Origin: Lentzea aerocolonigenes
Lineage (GTDB): Bacteria > Actinomycetota > Actinomycetes > Mycobacteriales > Pseudonocardiaceae
Length of the DNA: 64,000 nucleotides
Assembly (NCBI RefSeq): GCF_000974445.1
Contig: NZ_BBOJ01000004.1
Coordinates: 434,001 to 498,000, forward strand
Direction: 5' to 3'
Part shown: positions 25,385-33,684 of the stretch, piece after piece
How the letters are laid out: each line of letters opens with the position of its first letter
Position numbering within the stretch: the first letter of the stretch is position 1
The notes under the pieces: model-generated
Seen by the model: only the letters and a program-made list of their open reading frames with translations
Told to the model about the DNA's origin: nothing
Database searches by the model: none
Made by a program: the position numbers and the translations under genes

Positions 25385-26116
25385 TCACCACCGGGTGGTG
25401 AGTACCCCCAGCGCACCAAGAGCAACCGCGGCGGCGGTAGATGCACGCAGAACGGTTGGGCCCAATCGGACGATCCGGGCACCCGAAGATCGCAGAGCGT
25501 CGAGTTCGTCCGGCGAGATTCCGCCTTCTGGACCGACGACGAGCAGCACGTCCCCGGCAGTCGGCAGCTCGACGTCCGCGAGGCGTTCCGTCGCGCTTTC
25601 GTGCAACACGAGCGTCAGCGCCGACGACGACACGCGCTGGGCGAGCTGAGCGGTCGAGACCGGTTCGTCGACGAACGGCACGCGCGAGCGCCGGGCCTGC
25701 TTCGCCGCCTCGCGCACCGTGGATCGCCAGCGCCCCAACGCTTTCGCGCCGCGCGGGCCGTCCTCCCACTTGGTGATGCACCGGGCGGCGCGCCACGGCA
25801 CCACGCCGTCCACACCGGCCTCGGTGGCGAGCTCGACCGCGAGCTCGCCGCGGTCGCCCTTCACCAGCGCCTGGGCGAGCACCACGCGGGGCGTCTGCTC
25901 GGGCTCCACCCAGCGTTCGACCGCCCGCAGCGACAGGGCGTCGCGTTCCACCGCCACGACGGCACAGCGCACCTGGGCGCCGGAACCGTCGGACAGCACG
26001 AGCTCCTCGCCCACGCGCAGCCGCTTCACCGTCGCGGCGTGGCGGCCTTCCGGTCCGTCCAGCACGAACTCCTCGCCCGGCGGCAACGCCGGGACGAGGA
26101 AGACCGGCAGGGTCAC
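25385..26116 (-). CDS. rsmE: 16S rRNA m3U1498 methyltransferase RsmE
   Basis: 243-residue SPOUT methyltransferase acting on U1498 of 16S rRNA. N-terminal PUA-like part ([20 protein letters not shown]), then the SPOUT core: [54 protein letters not shown] (the SAM-binding knot) and the closing [19 protein letters not shown]. The GTG start overlaps the dnaJ stop (GTGA), so dnaJ-rsmE are coupled as in mycobacteria. The stop codon lies in an 8-bp perfect inverted repeat (25385-25401) that could aid termination. Confidence 0.95.
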   Translation of the reverse strand: MTLPVFLVPALPPGEEFVLDGPEGRHAATVKRLRVGEELVLSDGSGAQVRCAVVAVERDALSLRAVERWVEPEQTPRVVLAQALVKGDRGELAVELATEAGVDGVVPWRAARCITKWEDGPRGAKALGRWRSTVREAAKQARRSRVPFVDEPVSTAQLAQRVSSSALTLVLHESATERLADVELPTAGDVLLVVGPEGGISPDELDALRSSGARIVRLGPTVLRASTAAAVALGALGVLTTRW

Positions 26117-27282
26117 CGGTTGCCGCGCGAGGCGCGCAGACGTGAGAACAGTCCGCCGCCGCCCTTGCCGTTGTGGGACAACGAGGGCTCGCTCTCACCG
26201 CGCATCTCGGCCAGGTCGCGCAGCAACGCGGACTGGGCGGCGTCGAGCTTGGTGGGCACGACGACCTCGAGGTGCACGTGCAGGTCGCCGCGGCCGTCGA
26301 CACGGCCGGTGGAGCGCAGCTTCGGCATGCCGCGGCCCGTCAGCACGAGCTGCGTGTTCGGCTGCGTGCCGGGGTCGATCTGCAGCTCTTCCTCGCCGTC
26401 GAGCGTCTTCAACGGCAGGGTCGCGCCCAGCGCGGCCGTGGTCATCGGGATCTGCACCACGCAGTGCAGGTCGGCGCCGTCGCGTTCGAAGATCTCGTGC
26501 GGGTGCTCCTCGACCTCGACGTAGAGGTCGCCGGCGGGGCCACCGCCGGGACCGACCTCGCCCTGGCCCGCGAGACGCACGCGCATGCCCTCGGCGACAC
26601 CGGCGGGGATGTTCACGGAGATCGTGCGGCGCGACCGCGTGCGGCCGTCACCGGCGCACTGCTGGCACGGGTCGGGGATGACCTCGCCGAAGCCGCGGCA
26701 CACCGGGCACGGGCGGGACGTCACGACCTGGCCCAGGAACGAGCGCTGCACGGACTGGACCTCGCCGCGGCCGTGGCACGTGTCGCACTGGACGGGCTTG
26801 GAGTTGTTCTGGGTGCCGGCGCCGTGGCAGCGGTCGCACAGGATCGCCGTGTCGACGGTCAGCTCACGGGTCGCACCCGCTGCGCACTCCTCCAGCGTCA
26901 TGTCGAGCCGGATCAACGCGTCGGAGCCCGGCTGCACGCGGCTGCGCGGACCACGCCCGCCACCGGACGTGGCGCCGAAGAAGGCGTCCATGATGTCGCC
27001 GAGACCGAAGCCCGCGAACGGGTCACCGCCCGCGCGGCCACCGCCGCCGGAGTCGAGCGGGTCGCCGCCCAGGTCGACGACGCGGCGCTTCTCGGGGTTC
27101 GACAACACCTCGTAGGCGGCCGTCACCTCCTTGAAGCGGGCCTCCTCGTTGGGATTGACGTCCGGGTGCAGCTGCCTGGCGAGCTTGCGATAGGCGCGCT
27201 TGATCTCATCCTGTGTCGCGTTCTGCGCAACACCGAGGATGCCGTAGTAATCCCTGGCCACCTTGTTCGCTTTCGTGTTCAT
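26113..27282 (-). CDS. dnaJ: Chaperone DnaJ (second actinobacterial copy, DnaJ2 type)
   Basis: 389-residue type I J-protein that stimulates DnaK. J domain with HPD in [13 protein letters not shown], a Gly-rich linker ([20 protein letters not shown]), and four CxxCxGxG zinc repeats: [24 protein letters not shown] and CQQCAGDG. The C-terminal substrate domains include [18 protein letters not shown] 27282 is the long start; GTG 27261 (at ARDYYGILG, with GAAAG eight bases upstream) matches the usual family N-terminus and may be the real one. It follows hrcA by 24 bp. Confidence 0.95.
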   Translation of the reverse strand: MNTKANKVARDYYGILGVAQNATQDEIKRAYRKLARQLHPDVNPNEEARFKEVTAAYEVLSNPEKRRVVDLGGDPLDSGGGGRAGGDPFAGFGLGDIMDAFFGATSGGGRGPRSRVQPGSDALIRLDMTLEECAAGATRELTVDTAILCDRCHGAGTQNNSKPVQCDTCHGRGEVQSVQRSFLGQVVTSRPCPVCRGFGEVIPDPCQQCAGDGRTRSRRTISVNIPAGVAEGMRVRLAGQGEVGPGGGPAGDLYVEVEEHPHEIFERDGADLHCVVQIPMTTAALGATLPLKTLDGEEELQIDPGTQPNTQLVLTGRGMPKLRSTGRVDGRGDLHVHLEVVVPTKLDAAQSALLRDLAEMRGESEPSLSHNGKGGGGLFSRLRASRGNR

Positions 27283-27306
27283 CTTTCAGAGCAAAAGTTC
27301 CTGGTT

Positions 27307-28329
27307 TCAACGACCGGTCAGGATCTCACCGACGTAGTTGGCGACCGCGCGGACGGCCGCCATGGTTCCGGGGTAGTCCATGCGCGTCGGTCCGACGACC
27401 CCGAGGCCCCCGAGCAGATTGTCACGGCTGCCGTAGCCGATCGACACCACGGACGTGCTGCGCATCTCAGCGGCCTCGTTCTCCTCACCGATGCGCACCA
27501 GCACGCGACCGGGGTCGCGGGAGGCGGCGAGCAGCTTGAGCACGACGACCTGTTCCTCCAACGCCTCCAGCACCTGCCGCAGCGAGCCCGGGAAGTCGGC
27601 GACGTTGCGCGTGAGGTTCGCGGTGCCGCCGAGCACGAGCCGTTCCTCGGGGTGCTCGACGAGCGTCTCGATGAGCACGGTAGCGACTCGAAGCATCGGA
27701 TCGCGCAGGTTCGACGGAACCTCCTCCGGCAGCTCGGCGACCTTGGCCGAGGCGTCGGCCAGGCGCTGACCCGCCATCGCCTGGTTCAGCACGCCGCGCA
27801 GCTGGGCCGTGTGCTCCTCGCTGATCACGTCACCGAGCTCGACGATCCGCTGGTCGACGCGACCGGTGTCGGTGATCAGCACGAGCATCAGCCGCGACGG
27901 CGTGATCGGCAGCACCTCGAGGTGCCGCACGGCCGCGCGGGACAGGGTCGGCACCTGGATCACCGCGACCTGCCTGGTGAGCTGCGCGAGCAACCGCACA
28001 CTGCGGCGCATCACGTCGTCGAGGTCGAGCGCCCCGTCGAGGAAGCTCCGGATGGCCCGTTTCTCGGCCTGCGAGAGCGGCTTGATCTCGCTGAGCTTGT
28101 CGACGAAGAGCCGGTAGCCCTTGTCCGTAGGCACGCGACCGGCGCTGGTGTGGGGCTGGGCGATGTAGCCCTCGTCCTCCAGAGCCGCCATGTCGTTGCG
28201 CACGGTCGCACTCGACACACCGAGGTTGTGCCGCTCGACCAGCGCCTTCGACCCGACGGGCTCCTGGTTGGACACGTAGTCGGCAACGATGGCGCGCAAG
28301 ACCTCGAACCGACGCTCATCGGCGTTCAC
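27307..28329 (-). CDS. hrcA: Heat-inducible repressor HrcA
   Basis: 340-residue repressor of groE/dnaK-type heat-shock genes through CIRCE elements. N-terminal winged helix: [60 protein letters not shown]. The middle GAF-like part contains [10 protein letters not shown] near the C-terminus and [23 protein letters not shown] start at 28329. No CIRCE (TTAGCACTC with its inverted copy) is visible in the 138 bp upstream, so autoregulation through that element is not supported here. Confidence 0.95.
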   Translation of the reverse strand: MNADERRFEVLRAIVADYVSNQEPVGSKALVERHNLGVSSATVRNDMAALEDEGYIAQPHTSAGRVPTDKGYRLFVDKLSEIKPLSQAEKRAIRSFLDGALDLDDVMRRSVRLLAQLTRQVAVIQVPTLSRAAVRHLEVLPITPSRLMLVLITDTGRVDQRIVELGDVISEEHTAQLRGVLNQAMAGQRLADASAKVAELPEEVPSNLRDPMLRVATVLIETLVEHPEERLVLGGTANLTRNVADFPGSLRQVLEALEEQVVVLKLLAASRDPGRVLVRIGEENEAAEMRSTSVVSIGYGSRDNLLGGLGVVGPTRMDYPGTMAAVRAVANYVGEILTGR

Positions 28330-28467
28330 CGCTGCTCACCTCCGTGTCCGCTACTCCCGAGTTTACCCAGCCGGTTTCGTGCCCGGTGCCCGCTCCAGCA
28401 GGATGCGAGCCGCTGGTCAGCCGTTCGGCCCCGCGTTTTTGTCGGTGGAGGTCGCTAGGGTCCAAAC

Positions 28468-28683
28468 GTGGACAACGTGAGGTGGCTCCGGCCACCCGGC
28501 GACGGGCCGTCACCGGAGCAGAAACCGTGCCTGGTGCACAGCGATGACGAGTGGTGGGAGGGCACGCTGGTCTGGGAGCCGGTGAGACGCCCGGACGGCC
28601 TGTGGTGGGCCACCGTCACGTACCGCAAGAACGGTGAGGTCGTCACCGAGGAGCGCAGCCAGCACGACGTGCGCGCCCGCTGA
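28468..28683 (+). CDS. Small conserved hypothetical protein, Trp-rich
   Basis: 71-residue soluble protein (MDNVRWLRPPGDGPSPEQ...), with a compact beta-sheet pattern: DDEWWEGTLVWEPVRR, GLWWATVTYRKNG, EVVTEERSQHD. It resembles small uncharacterised actinobacterial proteins sitting next to hemW or hrcA; no function known. The GTG start has AGGG eight bases upstream. It ends directly against the convergent hemW stop. Confidence 0.62.
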   Translation: MDNVRWLRPPGDGPSPEQKPCLVHSDDEWWEGTLVWEPVRRPDGLWWATVTYRKNGEVVTEERSQHDVRAR

Positions 28684-29892
28684 TCACGGCAACAGCCGCC
28701 GCACCACCGCGTCCGCGAGCAACCGTCCCCGATCCGTGAGCACACAGCGGTCGTCCAACGGCTCCAGCAAGCCGTCGGCGACCGCCCGCTTCGCCTCCTC
28801 GCGCCCCGCCTCGTCCAGCACGTCCAGAGGCAGCCCCTCGGCGAGGCGCAGCTCCAGCAGCACGCGTTCCACCCGCCGGTCCTCCTCCGACAGCACCTCA
28901 CGCCCAGCGGCCGGCGAGTGACCTTCCGCCAGCAGCGAGGAGTAGCGCGCCGGGTGCTTCACGTTCCAGAACCGCACGCCGCCGACGTGGCTGTGCGCGC
29001 CGGGCCCGAAGCCCCACCAGTCCGCGCCCTTCCAGTACAAAACGTTGTGCCGGCACTGCGCTTCAACTGACGTCGCCCAGTTCGACACCTCGTACCAGGA
29101 GAAACCGGCACCGGACAACGCCGAGTCGACCATCTCGTAGGACGACGCGAGCACGTCGTCGTCCGGCATCGGCAGGTCGCCGCGGCGGATGCGCCGGGCC
29201 AGGCCCGTGCCGTCCTCCACGATCAACGCGTAGGCGGACACGTGGTCGACGCCCGCTTCGAGCACGGCGTCCAGGGAGGCGGCCAGGTCCGAAGGGCGCT
29301 CCCCAGGGGTGCCGTAGATCAGGTCCAAGTTCACGTGCTCGAAGCCTGCCGCGCGGGCCTCGCGGGCGGCGTCCACCGGGCGGCCGGGCGTGTGCTTGCG
29401 GTCCAGCACAGCAAGAACGTGCCGGGCTGCAGATTGCATACCGAGCGACACCCTGGTGTAGCCGGCATCCCGTATACCGGCGAAGAACTCCGGGGACGTC
29501 GACTCCGGGTTCGACTCCGTCGTCACCTCGGCGCCGGGGGCTAGGCCGAACGACTGATATATCGCATCCAGTACATCAGTCAGGCCCGCGGCGCCCAGCA
29601 ACGACGGCGTACCGCCTCCGACGAACACCGTGGAGGCGGGAACAGGGGTTCCGAGGACGGAGGCGGCCAGGTCCAGTTCGCGGCGCAGGCCCTCCAGCCA
29701 CGACTCGGGCGACGCCGACGAACCCAGCTCACCGGGCGTGTAGGTGTTGAAGTCGCAGTAGCCGCACCTCGTCGCGCAGAACGGCACGTGCACGTAGATG
29801 CCGAACGGGCGGGATCCGAGGCCGGACAACGAAGAAGCGGGAAGCGAACCGTCGGCGGGCGCGGGCTCGCCTTCGGGCAGAGCGGAGGGCAT
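28684..29892 (-). CDS. hemW: HemW-type radical SAM heme chaperone
   Basis: 402-residue radical SAM protein related to oxygen-independent coproporphyrinogen III oxidase but of the HemW (heme-trafficking) branch. The 4Fe-4S cluster motif CATRCGYC follows GIYVHVPF, then VFVGGGTPSLLGAA, TTESNPES and MQSAARHVLAVLDRKHTPGR. The HNVLYWKGADWWGFGPGAHS segment and a C-terminal HemN_C-like domain are present. Branch choice rests on the CxxxCxxC spacing and the lack of the extra Cys of true HemN. An AT-rich motif lies at 29556-29580 inside the gene. A TTGACA -35-like box is at 29990-29995. Confidence 0.92.
   Translation of the reverse strand: MPSALPEGEPAPADGSLPASSLSGLGSRPFGIYVHVPFCATRCGYCDFNTYTPGELGSSASPESWLEGLRRELDLAASVLGTPVPASTVFVGGGTPSLLGAAGLTDVLDAIYQSFGLAPGAEVTTESNPESTSPEFFAGIRDAGYTRVSLGMQSAARHVLAVLDRKHTPGRPVDAAREARAAGFEHVNLDLIYGTPGERPSDLAASLDAVLEAGVDHVSAYALIVEDGTGLARRIRRGDLPMPDDDVLASSYEMVDSALSGAGFSWYEVSNWATSVEAQCRHNVLYWKGADWWGFGPGAHSHVGGVRFWNVKHPARYSSLLAEGHSPAAGREVLSEEDRRVERVLLELRLAEGLPLDVLDEAGREEAKRAVADGLLEPLDDRCVLTDRGRLLADAVVRRLLP
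29554..29579. repeat. AT-rich palindromic motif inside hemW
   Basis: CTGAT (29554) and ATCAG (29575) bracket GATATATCG (29556-29564) and, on the reverse strand, GTACTGGATG. It combines both sub-motifs found at 2.4, 21.95 and 22.8-22.9 kb and encodes part of VLDAIYQS in HemW. Confidence 0.65.
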
Positions 29893-29962
29893 GACGCTCA
29901 GTGTCCACCACGAGCCCCGAACGGCGGTGCCCAGCCAGGACGCATCTCTGTCTGTGACAGAA

Positions 29963-29995
29963 GTACTACGCTGCGAAACCGGCCAAGATTGTCAA
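29963..29995 (-). promoter_or_regulatory. Candidate hemW promoter
   Basis: On the minus strand TTGACA (29990-29995) is a perfect -35 box. The best -10-like hexamer is CGTAGT (29965-29970) at 19 bp, or TAGTAC at 21 bp, both longer than ideal. A small inverted repeat, TCTGTC TGT GACAGA (29947-29961), lies right at the expected start point and could be an operator. The leader to the ATG would be about 55-70 bases. Confidence 0.4.
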
Positions 29996-30064
29996 CTTCC
30001 CCAGCAAAATCCCAGCATGCGGTTGACGGTGGACCATGGCATGGACGGCAGGCACACTGAGGTC

Positions 30065-30151
30065 ATGCCTTCGACTGGAGTCCGCCTCGTGGCCCGCCGC
30101 CACGTTGACTTCCGTCGTGTCTCCAGCGCGATGTGCCGTTGCACGGCATGA
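30065..30151 (+). CDS. Cysteine-type leader peptide ahead of the sulfur operon
   Basis: 28-residue ORF, too short for ordinary ORF cut-offs, starting MPSTGVRLVARRHVDFRRV and ending SSAMCRCTA. The RRHVDFRRVSSA-Cys pattern is that of the actinobacterial leader peptides found upstream of sulfite reductase and sulfate-transport genes; polycysteine leader ORFs in mycobacteria have been shown to act as cysteine-responsive attenuators. GAGG lies four bases before the ATG. Two Cys codons close to the stop would let ribosomes pause when Cys-tRNA is scarce. The sulfite reductase gene follows after 110 bp, leaving room for a switching hairpin. Confidence 0.75.
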   Translation: MPSTGVRLVARRHVDFRRVSSAMCRCTA

Positions 30152-30170
30152 CCTCGCGCTGATTTGTTCC

Positions 30171-30193
30171 CGTCGGCGCTTGGTGCGCTGACG
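30171..30193 (+). promoter_or_regulatory. Hairpin in the leader-to-sir gap, possible attenuator
   Basis: CGTCGGCGC (30171-30179) pairs with GCGCTGACG (30185-30193), with one G-U pair, around a five-base loop. It begins 20 bases after the leader-peptide stop. No U-run follows; if it acts, it could do so with Rho or by hiding downstream signals. Confidence 0.4.
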
Positions 30194-30261
30194 AGACCCC
30201 CACCACAAGCACCTCTGGGCTCGCACGCGCACGAAGCGCCTCGAAAACCCGGAGGATGGCG

Positions 30262-31941
30262 ATGGTCCCGCCGCAGACGTCACCGCGCGCCAAGCAGCGT
30301 CGCGGCGAGGGACAGTGGGCGCTCGGCTACCGAGAGCCGCTGAACCCCAACGAGCGGAGCAAGAAGGACGACAACCCGCTCAACGTCCGCGCCCGCATCG
30401 AGGGCATCTACGCCCACCGCGGTTTCGACTCGATCGACCCCGCCGACCTGCGCGGACGGTTCCGCTGGTACGGCCTGTACACGCAGCGCAAGCCCGGGAT
30501 CGACGGCGGCCGCACGGCCACGCTCGAGCCCGAAGAGCTCGACGACGAGTACTTCATGATGCGCGTCCGCAGTGACGGCGGTGCGCTGTCCACGCAGCAG
30601 CTGAAGGTTCTCGGCGAGATTTCGCAGACCTACGCGCGCGACACCGCCGACATCACCGACCGCCAGAACATCCAGTACCACTGGATCCGGATCGAGGACG
30701 TTCCCACGATCTGGCAGAAGCTCGAAGCGGTCAGCCTCACGACGATGGAGGCGTGTGGCGACAGCCCGCGCGTCATCCTCGGCTCGCCGGTCGCGGGCAT
30801 CGCCCAGGACGAGGTGATCAACGGGCAGCCGGCGATCGACACCATCCTCGAGCGCTACATCGGTGACCCGCGGTTCTCGAACCTGCCGCGCAAGTTCAAG
30901 ACCGCCATCTCCGGCCTGCAGGACGTCGCGCACGAGATCCACGACGTCGCGTTCGTCGGCGTGAACCACCCCGAGCACGGCCCCGGCTTCGACCTCTGGG
31001 TCGGCGGCGGCCTGTCGACGAACCCCATGCTGGGCAAGCGACTCGGCGCCTGGGTGCCGCTGGACGAGGTGCCGGACGTGTGGGAAGCCGTCATCAGCGT
31101 CTTCCGCGACTACGGCTACCGCCGCCTGCGTCACCGCGCGCGCATCAAGTTCCTCGTCGCCGACTGGGGCCCGGAGAAGTTCCGCCAGGTGATGGAGGAC
31201 GAGTACCTCAAGCGCAAGATGATCGACGGCCCGGCGCCGGAGGTCCTCGACCAGCAGCTCGACCACATCGGCGTGAACAAGCAGAAGGACGGCCTGTTCT
31301 ACGTCGGTGCCGCGCCGGTCGCGGGCCGCGTGTCCGGCTCGATCCTGGTCGAGGTCGCGAAGATCGCCGAGCAGGCCGGGTCGCAGCGCGTCCGGTTCAC
31401 GCCGCAGCAGAAGATCATCGTGCTGGACGTGCCGGAGGCCGAGGTCTCCACGCTGAAGAGCAACCTCGCCAAGCTGGGTCTGCAGGTCGAGCCGTCGCCG
31501 TGGCGCCGCGGGATCATGGCCTGCACCGGCATCGAGTTCTGCAAGCTCGCCATCGTCGAGACCAAGGCCCGCGCCAACGAGCTCGTCACGCAGCTCGAAG
31601 CCAACCTCAAGGACATCGTCGACGGCGTCACCGCGCCGATCACCGTGCACATCAACGGCTGCCCCAACTCCTGCGCCCGCATCCAGACCGCGGACATCGG
31701 GCTCAAGGGCCAGATCGTCACGGACGAGGAGGGCAACCAGGTCGAAGGCTTCCAGGTGCACCTCGGCGGCGGTCTCGGCCTCGACGCCGGGTTCGGCCGG
31801 AAGCTGCGCGGCCACAAGGTCACCGCGGCCGAGCTGCCCGAGTACGTCGAACGGGTCGTGCGGAACTTCGTCGCCCAGCGCGAGACCGACGAGCGCTTCG
31901 CCCAGTGGGTCGCCAGGGCGGAAGAGGGTTCGCTGCGATGA
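30262..31941 (+). CDS. sir: Ferredoxin-dependent sulfite (nitrite-type) reductase
   Basis: 559-residue siroheme 4Fe-4S reductase converting sulfite to sulfide with ferredoxin electrons. The cluster/siroheme Cys are seen as C421/C427 in CTGIEFC and C467/C471 in CPNSC. Two ferrodoxin-like half domains are present (RSDGGALSTQQLKVLGEISQ; GLFYVGAAPVAGRVSGSILV). Two ATGs compete: the one at 30256 touches the GGAGG directly, while 30262 has it at six bases, so 30262 is chosen. Preceded by the cysteine leader peptide and followed by the zinc-ribbon ORF with an ATGA overlap. Context of cysH and cysDN makes sulfite the expected substrate. Confidence 0.94.
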   Translation: MVPPQTSPRAKQRRGEGQWALGYREPLNPNERSKKDDNPLNVRARIEGIYAHRGFDSIDPADLRGRFRWYGLYTQRKPGIDGGRTATLEPEELDDEYFMMRVRSDGGALSTQQLKVLGEISQTYARDTADITDRQNIQYHWIRIEDVPTIWQKLEAVSLTTMEACGDSPRVILGSPVAGIAQDEVINGQPAIDTILERYIGDPRFSNLPRKFKTAISGLQDVAHEIHDVAFVGVNHPEHGPGFDLWVGGGLSTNPMLGKRLGAWVPLDEVPDVWEAVISVFRDYGYRRLRHRARIKFLVADWGPEKFRQVMEDEYLKRKMIDGPAPEVLDQQLDHIGVNKQKDGLFYVGAAPVAGRVSGSILVEVAKIAEQAGSQRVRFTPQQKIIVLDVPEAEVSTLKSNLAKLGLQVEPSPWRRGIMACTGIEFCKLAIVETKARANELVTQLEANLKDIVDGVTAPITVHINGCPNSCARIQTADIGLKGQIVTDEEGNQVEGFQVHLGGGLGLDAGFGRKLRGHKVTAAELPEYVERVVRNFVAQRETDERFAQWVARAEEGSLR

Positions 31942-32096
31942 GCGAACGCGCGACGCCGTTCTACTGCCCCTACTGCGGCGACGAGGACCTCCGGCCGCAG
32001 GAGGAACCCAGCTACGCGTGGCTGTGCACCGGGTGCCGCCGCGTCTTCAAGGTCTCGTTCGTCGGGCTCAACCTGCCGCAGGAGGTGAAGAAGTGA
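31938..32096 (+). CDS. Small zinc-ribbon protein between sir and cysH
   Basis: 52-residue protein with one zinc ribbon: CPYCGDEDL near the N-terminus and LCTGCRRVF 20 residues later. The same small gene occurs between sulfite reductase and cysH in Streptomyces-type operons. ATG overlaps the sir stop and its TGA overlaps the cysH GTG, so it is translated in step with both. Role unknown; a partner or maturation factor for the iron-sulfur enzymes on either side is a reasonable guess. Confidence 0.82.
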   Translation: MSERATPFYCPYCGDEDLRPQEEPSYAWLCTGCRRVFKVSFVGLNLPQEVKK

Positions 32097-32788
32097 GCGA
32101 TCTCAAGGAAGACCTCAAGATCGTCGCCGAAGCCGCGCAAGAGGAGCTGGCGAACGCTTCCGCGATCGAGGCGCTGGAGTGGACCGCGCGGACGTTCGGT
32201 GACAACTACATCGTCGCCTCGAACATGCAGGACGCCGTGCTGATCGACCTCGCCGCGAAGGTGAAGCCGAACTTCGACGTGCTGTTCCTGCAGACCGGCT
32301 ACCACTTCCCGGAGACCATCGGGGTGCGGGACGCGGTCGGGGTGGTCTACCCGGACGTGCGGATCGTGAACGCCGAGGCCGAGCAGTCGGTCGAGGACCA
32401 GGAACGCGAGTTCGGCCTGCTGTACCAGTCGGATCCGGCGAAGTGCTGCAACCTGCGCAAGGTCGTGCCGCTGCGCCGGGAGCTCGCGAAGTACGACGCG
32501 TGGGTCACCGGTGTGCGCCGCGTGGACGCGCCCACCCGCGCGAACACGCCGATCGTGCAGTGGGACGACCGCAACGGCCTGGTGAAGATCAACCCGATCG
32601 CGCCGTGGAGCGATGACGAGTTCAACGCCTACATCCGCGAGAAGGGCATCCTCGAGAACCTGTTGGTGCAGGAGGGATATCCCTCCATCGGCTGCCTGCC
32701 GTGCACGTCGAAGCCGCTGCCGGGGCAGGACGCCCGCAGCGGCCGTTGGGCGGGCCAGGCCAAGACGGAATGTGGGTTGCACGGATGA
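32093..32788 (+). CDS. cysH: Adenylylsulfate (APS) reductase, 4Fe-4S type
   Basis: 231-residue thioredoxin-dependent reductase. Adjacent Cys118-Cys119 in KCCNLRKVVPL together with GCLPCT near the C-terminus form the CC/CxxC set that binds a 4Fe-4S cluster and marks APS rather than PAPS reductases. The C-terminal catalytic Cys is in ECGLHG. GTG at 32093 has GGAGG seven bases upstream and overlaps the previous stop. The start of cysD overlaps its TGA. With this enzyme no APS kinase (CysC) is needed, consistent with its absence from the operon. Confidence 0.95.
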   Translation: MSDLKEDLKIVAEAAQEELANASAIEALEWTARTFGDNYIVASNMQDAVLIDLAAKVKPNFDVLFLQTGYHFPETIGVRDAVGVVYPDVRIVNAEAEQSVEDQEREFGLLYQSDPAKCCNLRKVVPLRRELAKYDAWVTGVRRVDAPTRANTPIVQWDDRNGLVKINPIAPWSDDEFNAYIREKGILENLLVQEGYPSIGCLPCTSKPLPGQDARSGRWAGQAKTECGLHG

Positions 32789-33684
32789 CGCTCGCGCTGG
32801 ACACCCTGGGACGCCTCGAATCGGAGGCGATCCACATCTTCCGCGAGGTCGCGGGCGAGTTCGACCGGCCGGTGATCCTCTTCTCCGGCGGCAAGGACTC
32901 GACGCTGCTGCTGCACCTCGCGATCAAGGCGTTCTACCCGGCGCCGGTGCCGTTCCCGCTGCTGCACGTCGACACCGGGCACAACTTCGACGAGGTCATC
33001 GAGTTCCGCGACCGCGTTGTCGCGCAGCACGGGCTGCGCCTGGAGGTCGCCAAGGTCCAGGACTGGATCGACGACGGCCGCCTCGAAGAACGCCCCGACG
33101 GCACGCGCAACCCGTTGCAGACCGTGCCGCTGCTGGACTCCATCACCCAGCACAAGTTCGACGCGGTCTTCGGCGGCGGACGCCGGGACGAGGAACGCGC
33201 CCGCGCCAAGGAGCGGATCTTCAGCCTGCGCACGGCGTTCGGCCAGTGGGACCCGAAGCGCCAGCGCCCCGAGCTGTGGAACCTCTACAACGGCCGGCAC
33301 CGCGCCGGTGAGCACGTCCGCGTGTTCCCGCTGTCCAACTGGACCGAGCTCGACGTGTGGAACTACATCGAGCGCGAGGGCATCGAGCTGCCGGACATCT
33401 ACTACTCGCACGAGCGCGAGGTGTTCCTGCGCGACGGCATGTGGCTCGCCGAAGGTCCGTGGGGCAAGGCGCGTGAAGGCGAAACGTTGCAGCGCAAGGT
33501 GGTTCGCTACCGCACGGTCGGCGACGGCTCCTGCACGGGCGCCGTCGAGTCCGACGCCGCCGACATCCACGCGGTGATCGCCGAGGTCGCCGCGTCACGA
33601 CTGACCGAGCGCGGCGCCACGCGTGCCGACGACCGGCTGTCCGAGGCCGCCATGGAAGACCGCAAGCGGGAGGGTTACTTCTAA
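32785..33684 (+). CDS. cysD: Sulfate adenylyltransferase small subunit
   Basis: 299-residue ATP-sulfurylase catalytic subunit making APS from ATP and sulfate. PP-loop SGGKDS follows DRPVILF; further landmarks are HVDTGHNFDEVIEFRDR, GGGRRDEERARAKER and the C-terminal RYRTVGDGSCTGAV. ATG 32785 overlaps the cysH TGA (ATGA) and gives the normal N-terminus; longer in-frame starts lie within cysH. cysN follows with no gap. Confidence 0.96.
   Translation: MTLALDTLGRLESEAIHIFREVAGEFDRPVILFSGGKDSTLLLHLAIKAFYPAPVPFPLLHVDTGHNFDEVIEFRDRVVAQHGLRLEVAKVQDWIDDGRLEERPDGTRNPLQTVPLLDSITQHKFDAVFGGGRRDEERARAKERIFSLRTAFGQWDPKRQRPELWNLYNGRHRAGEHVRVFPLSNWTELDVWNYIEREGIELPDIYYSHEREVFLRDGMWLAEGPWGKAREGETLQRKVVRYRTVGDGSCTGAVESDAADIHAVIAEVAASRLTERGATRADDRLSEAAMEDRKREGYF

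Noticed and set aside
28330..28467. CIRCE element for HrcA autoregulation
   Set aside because: No TTAGCACTC-type inverted repeat is present.
32671..32686. 16-bp perfect palindrome GGAGGGATATCCCTCC in cysH, looking like the AT-rich motif family
   Set aside because: It encodes the conserved EGYPSIGC segment of APS reductases and lacks both motif cores, so chance from protein conservation is enough.
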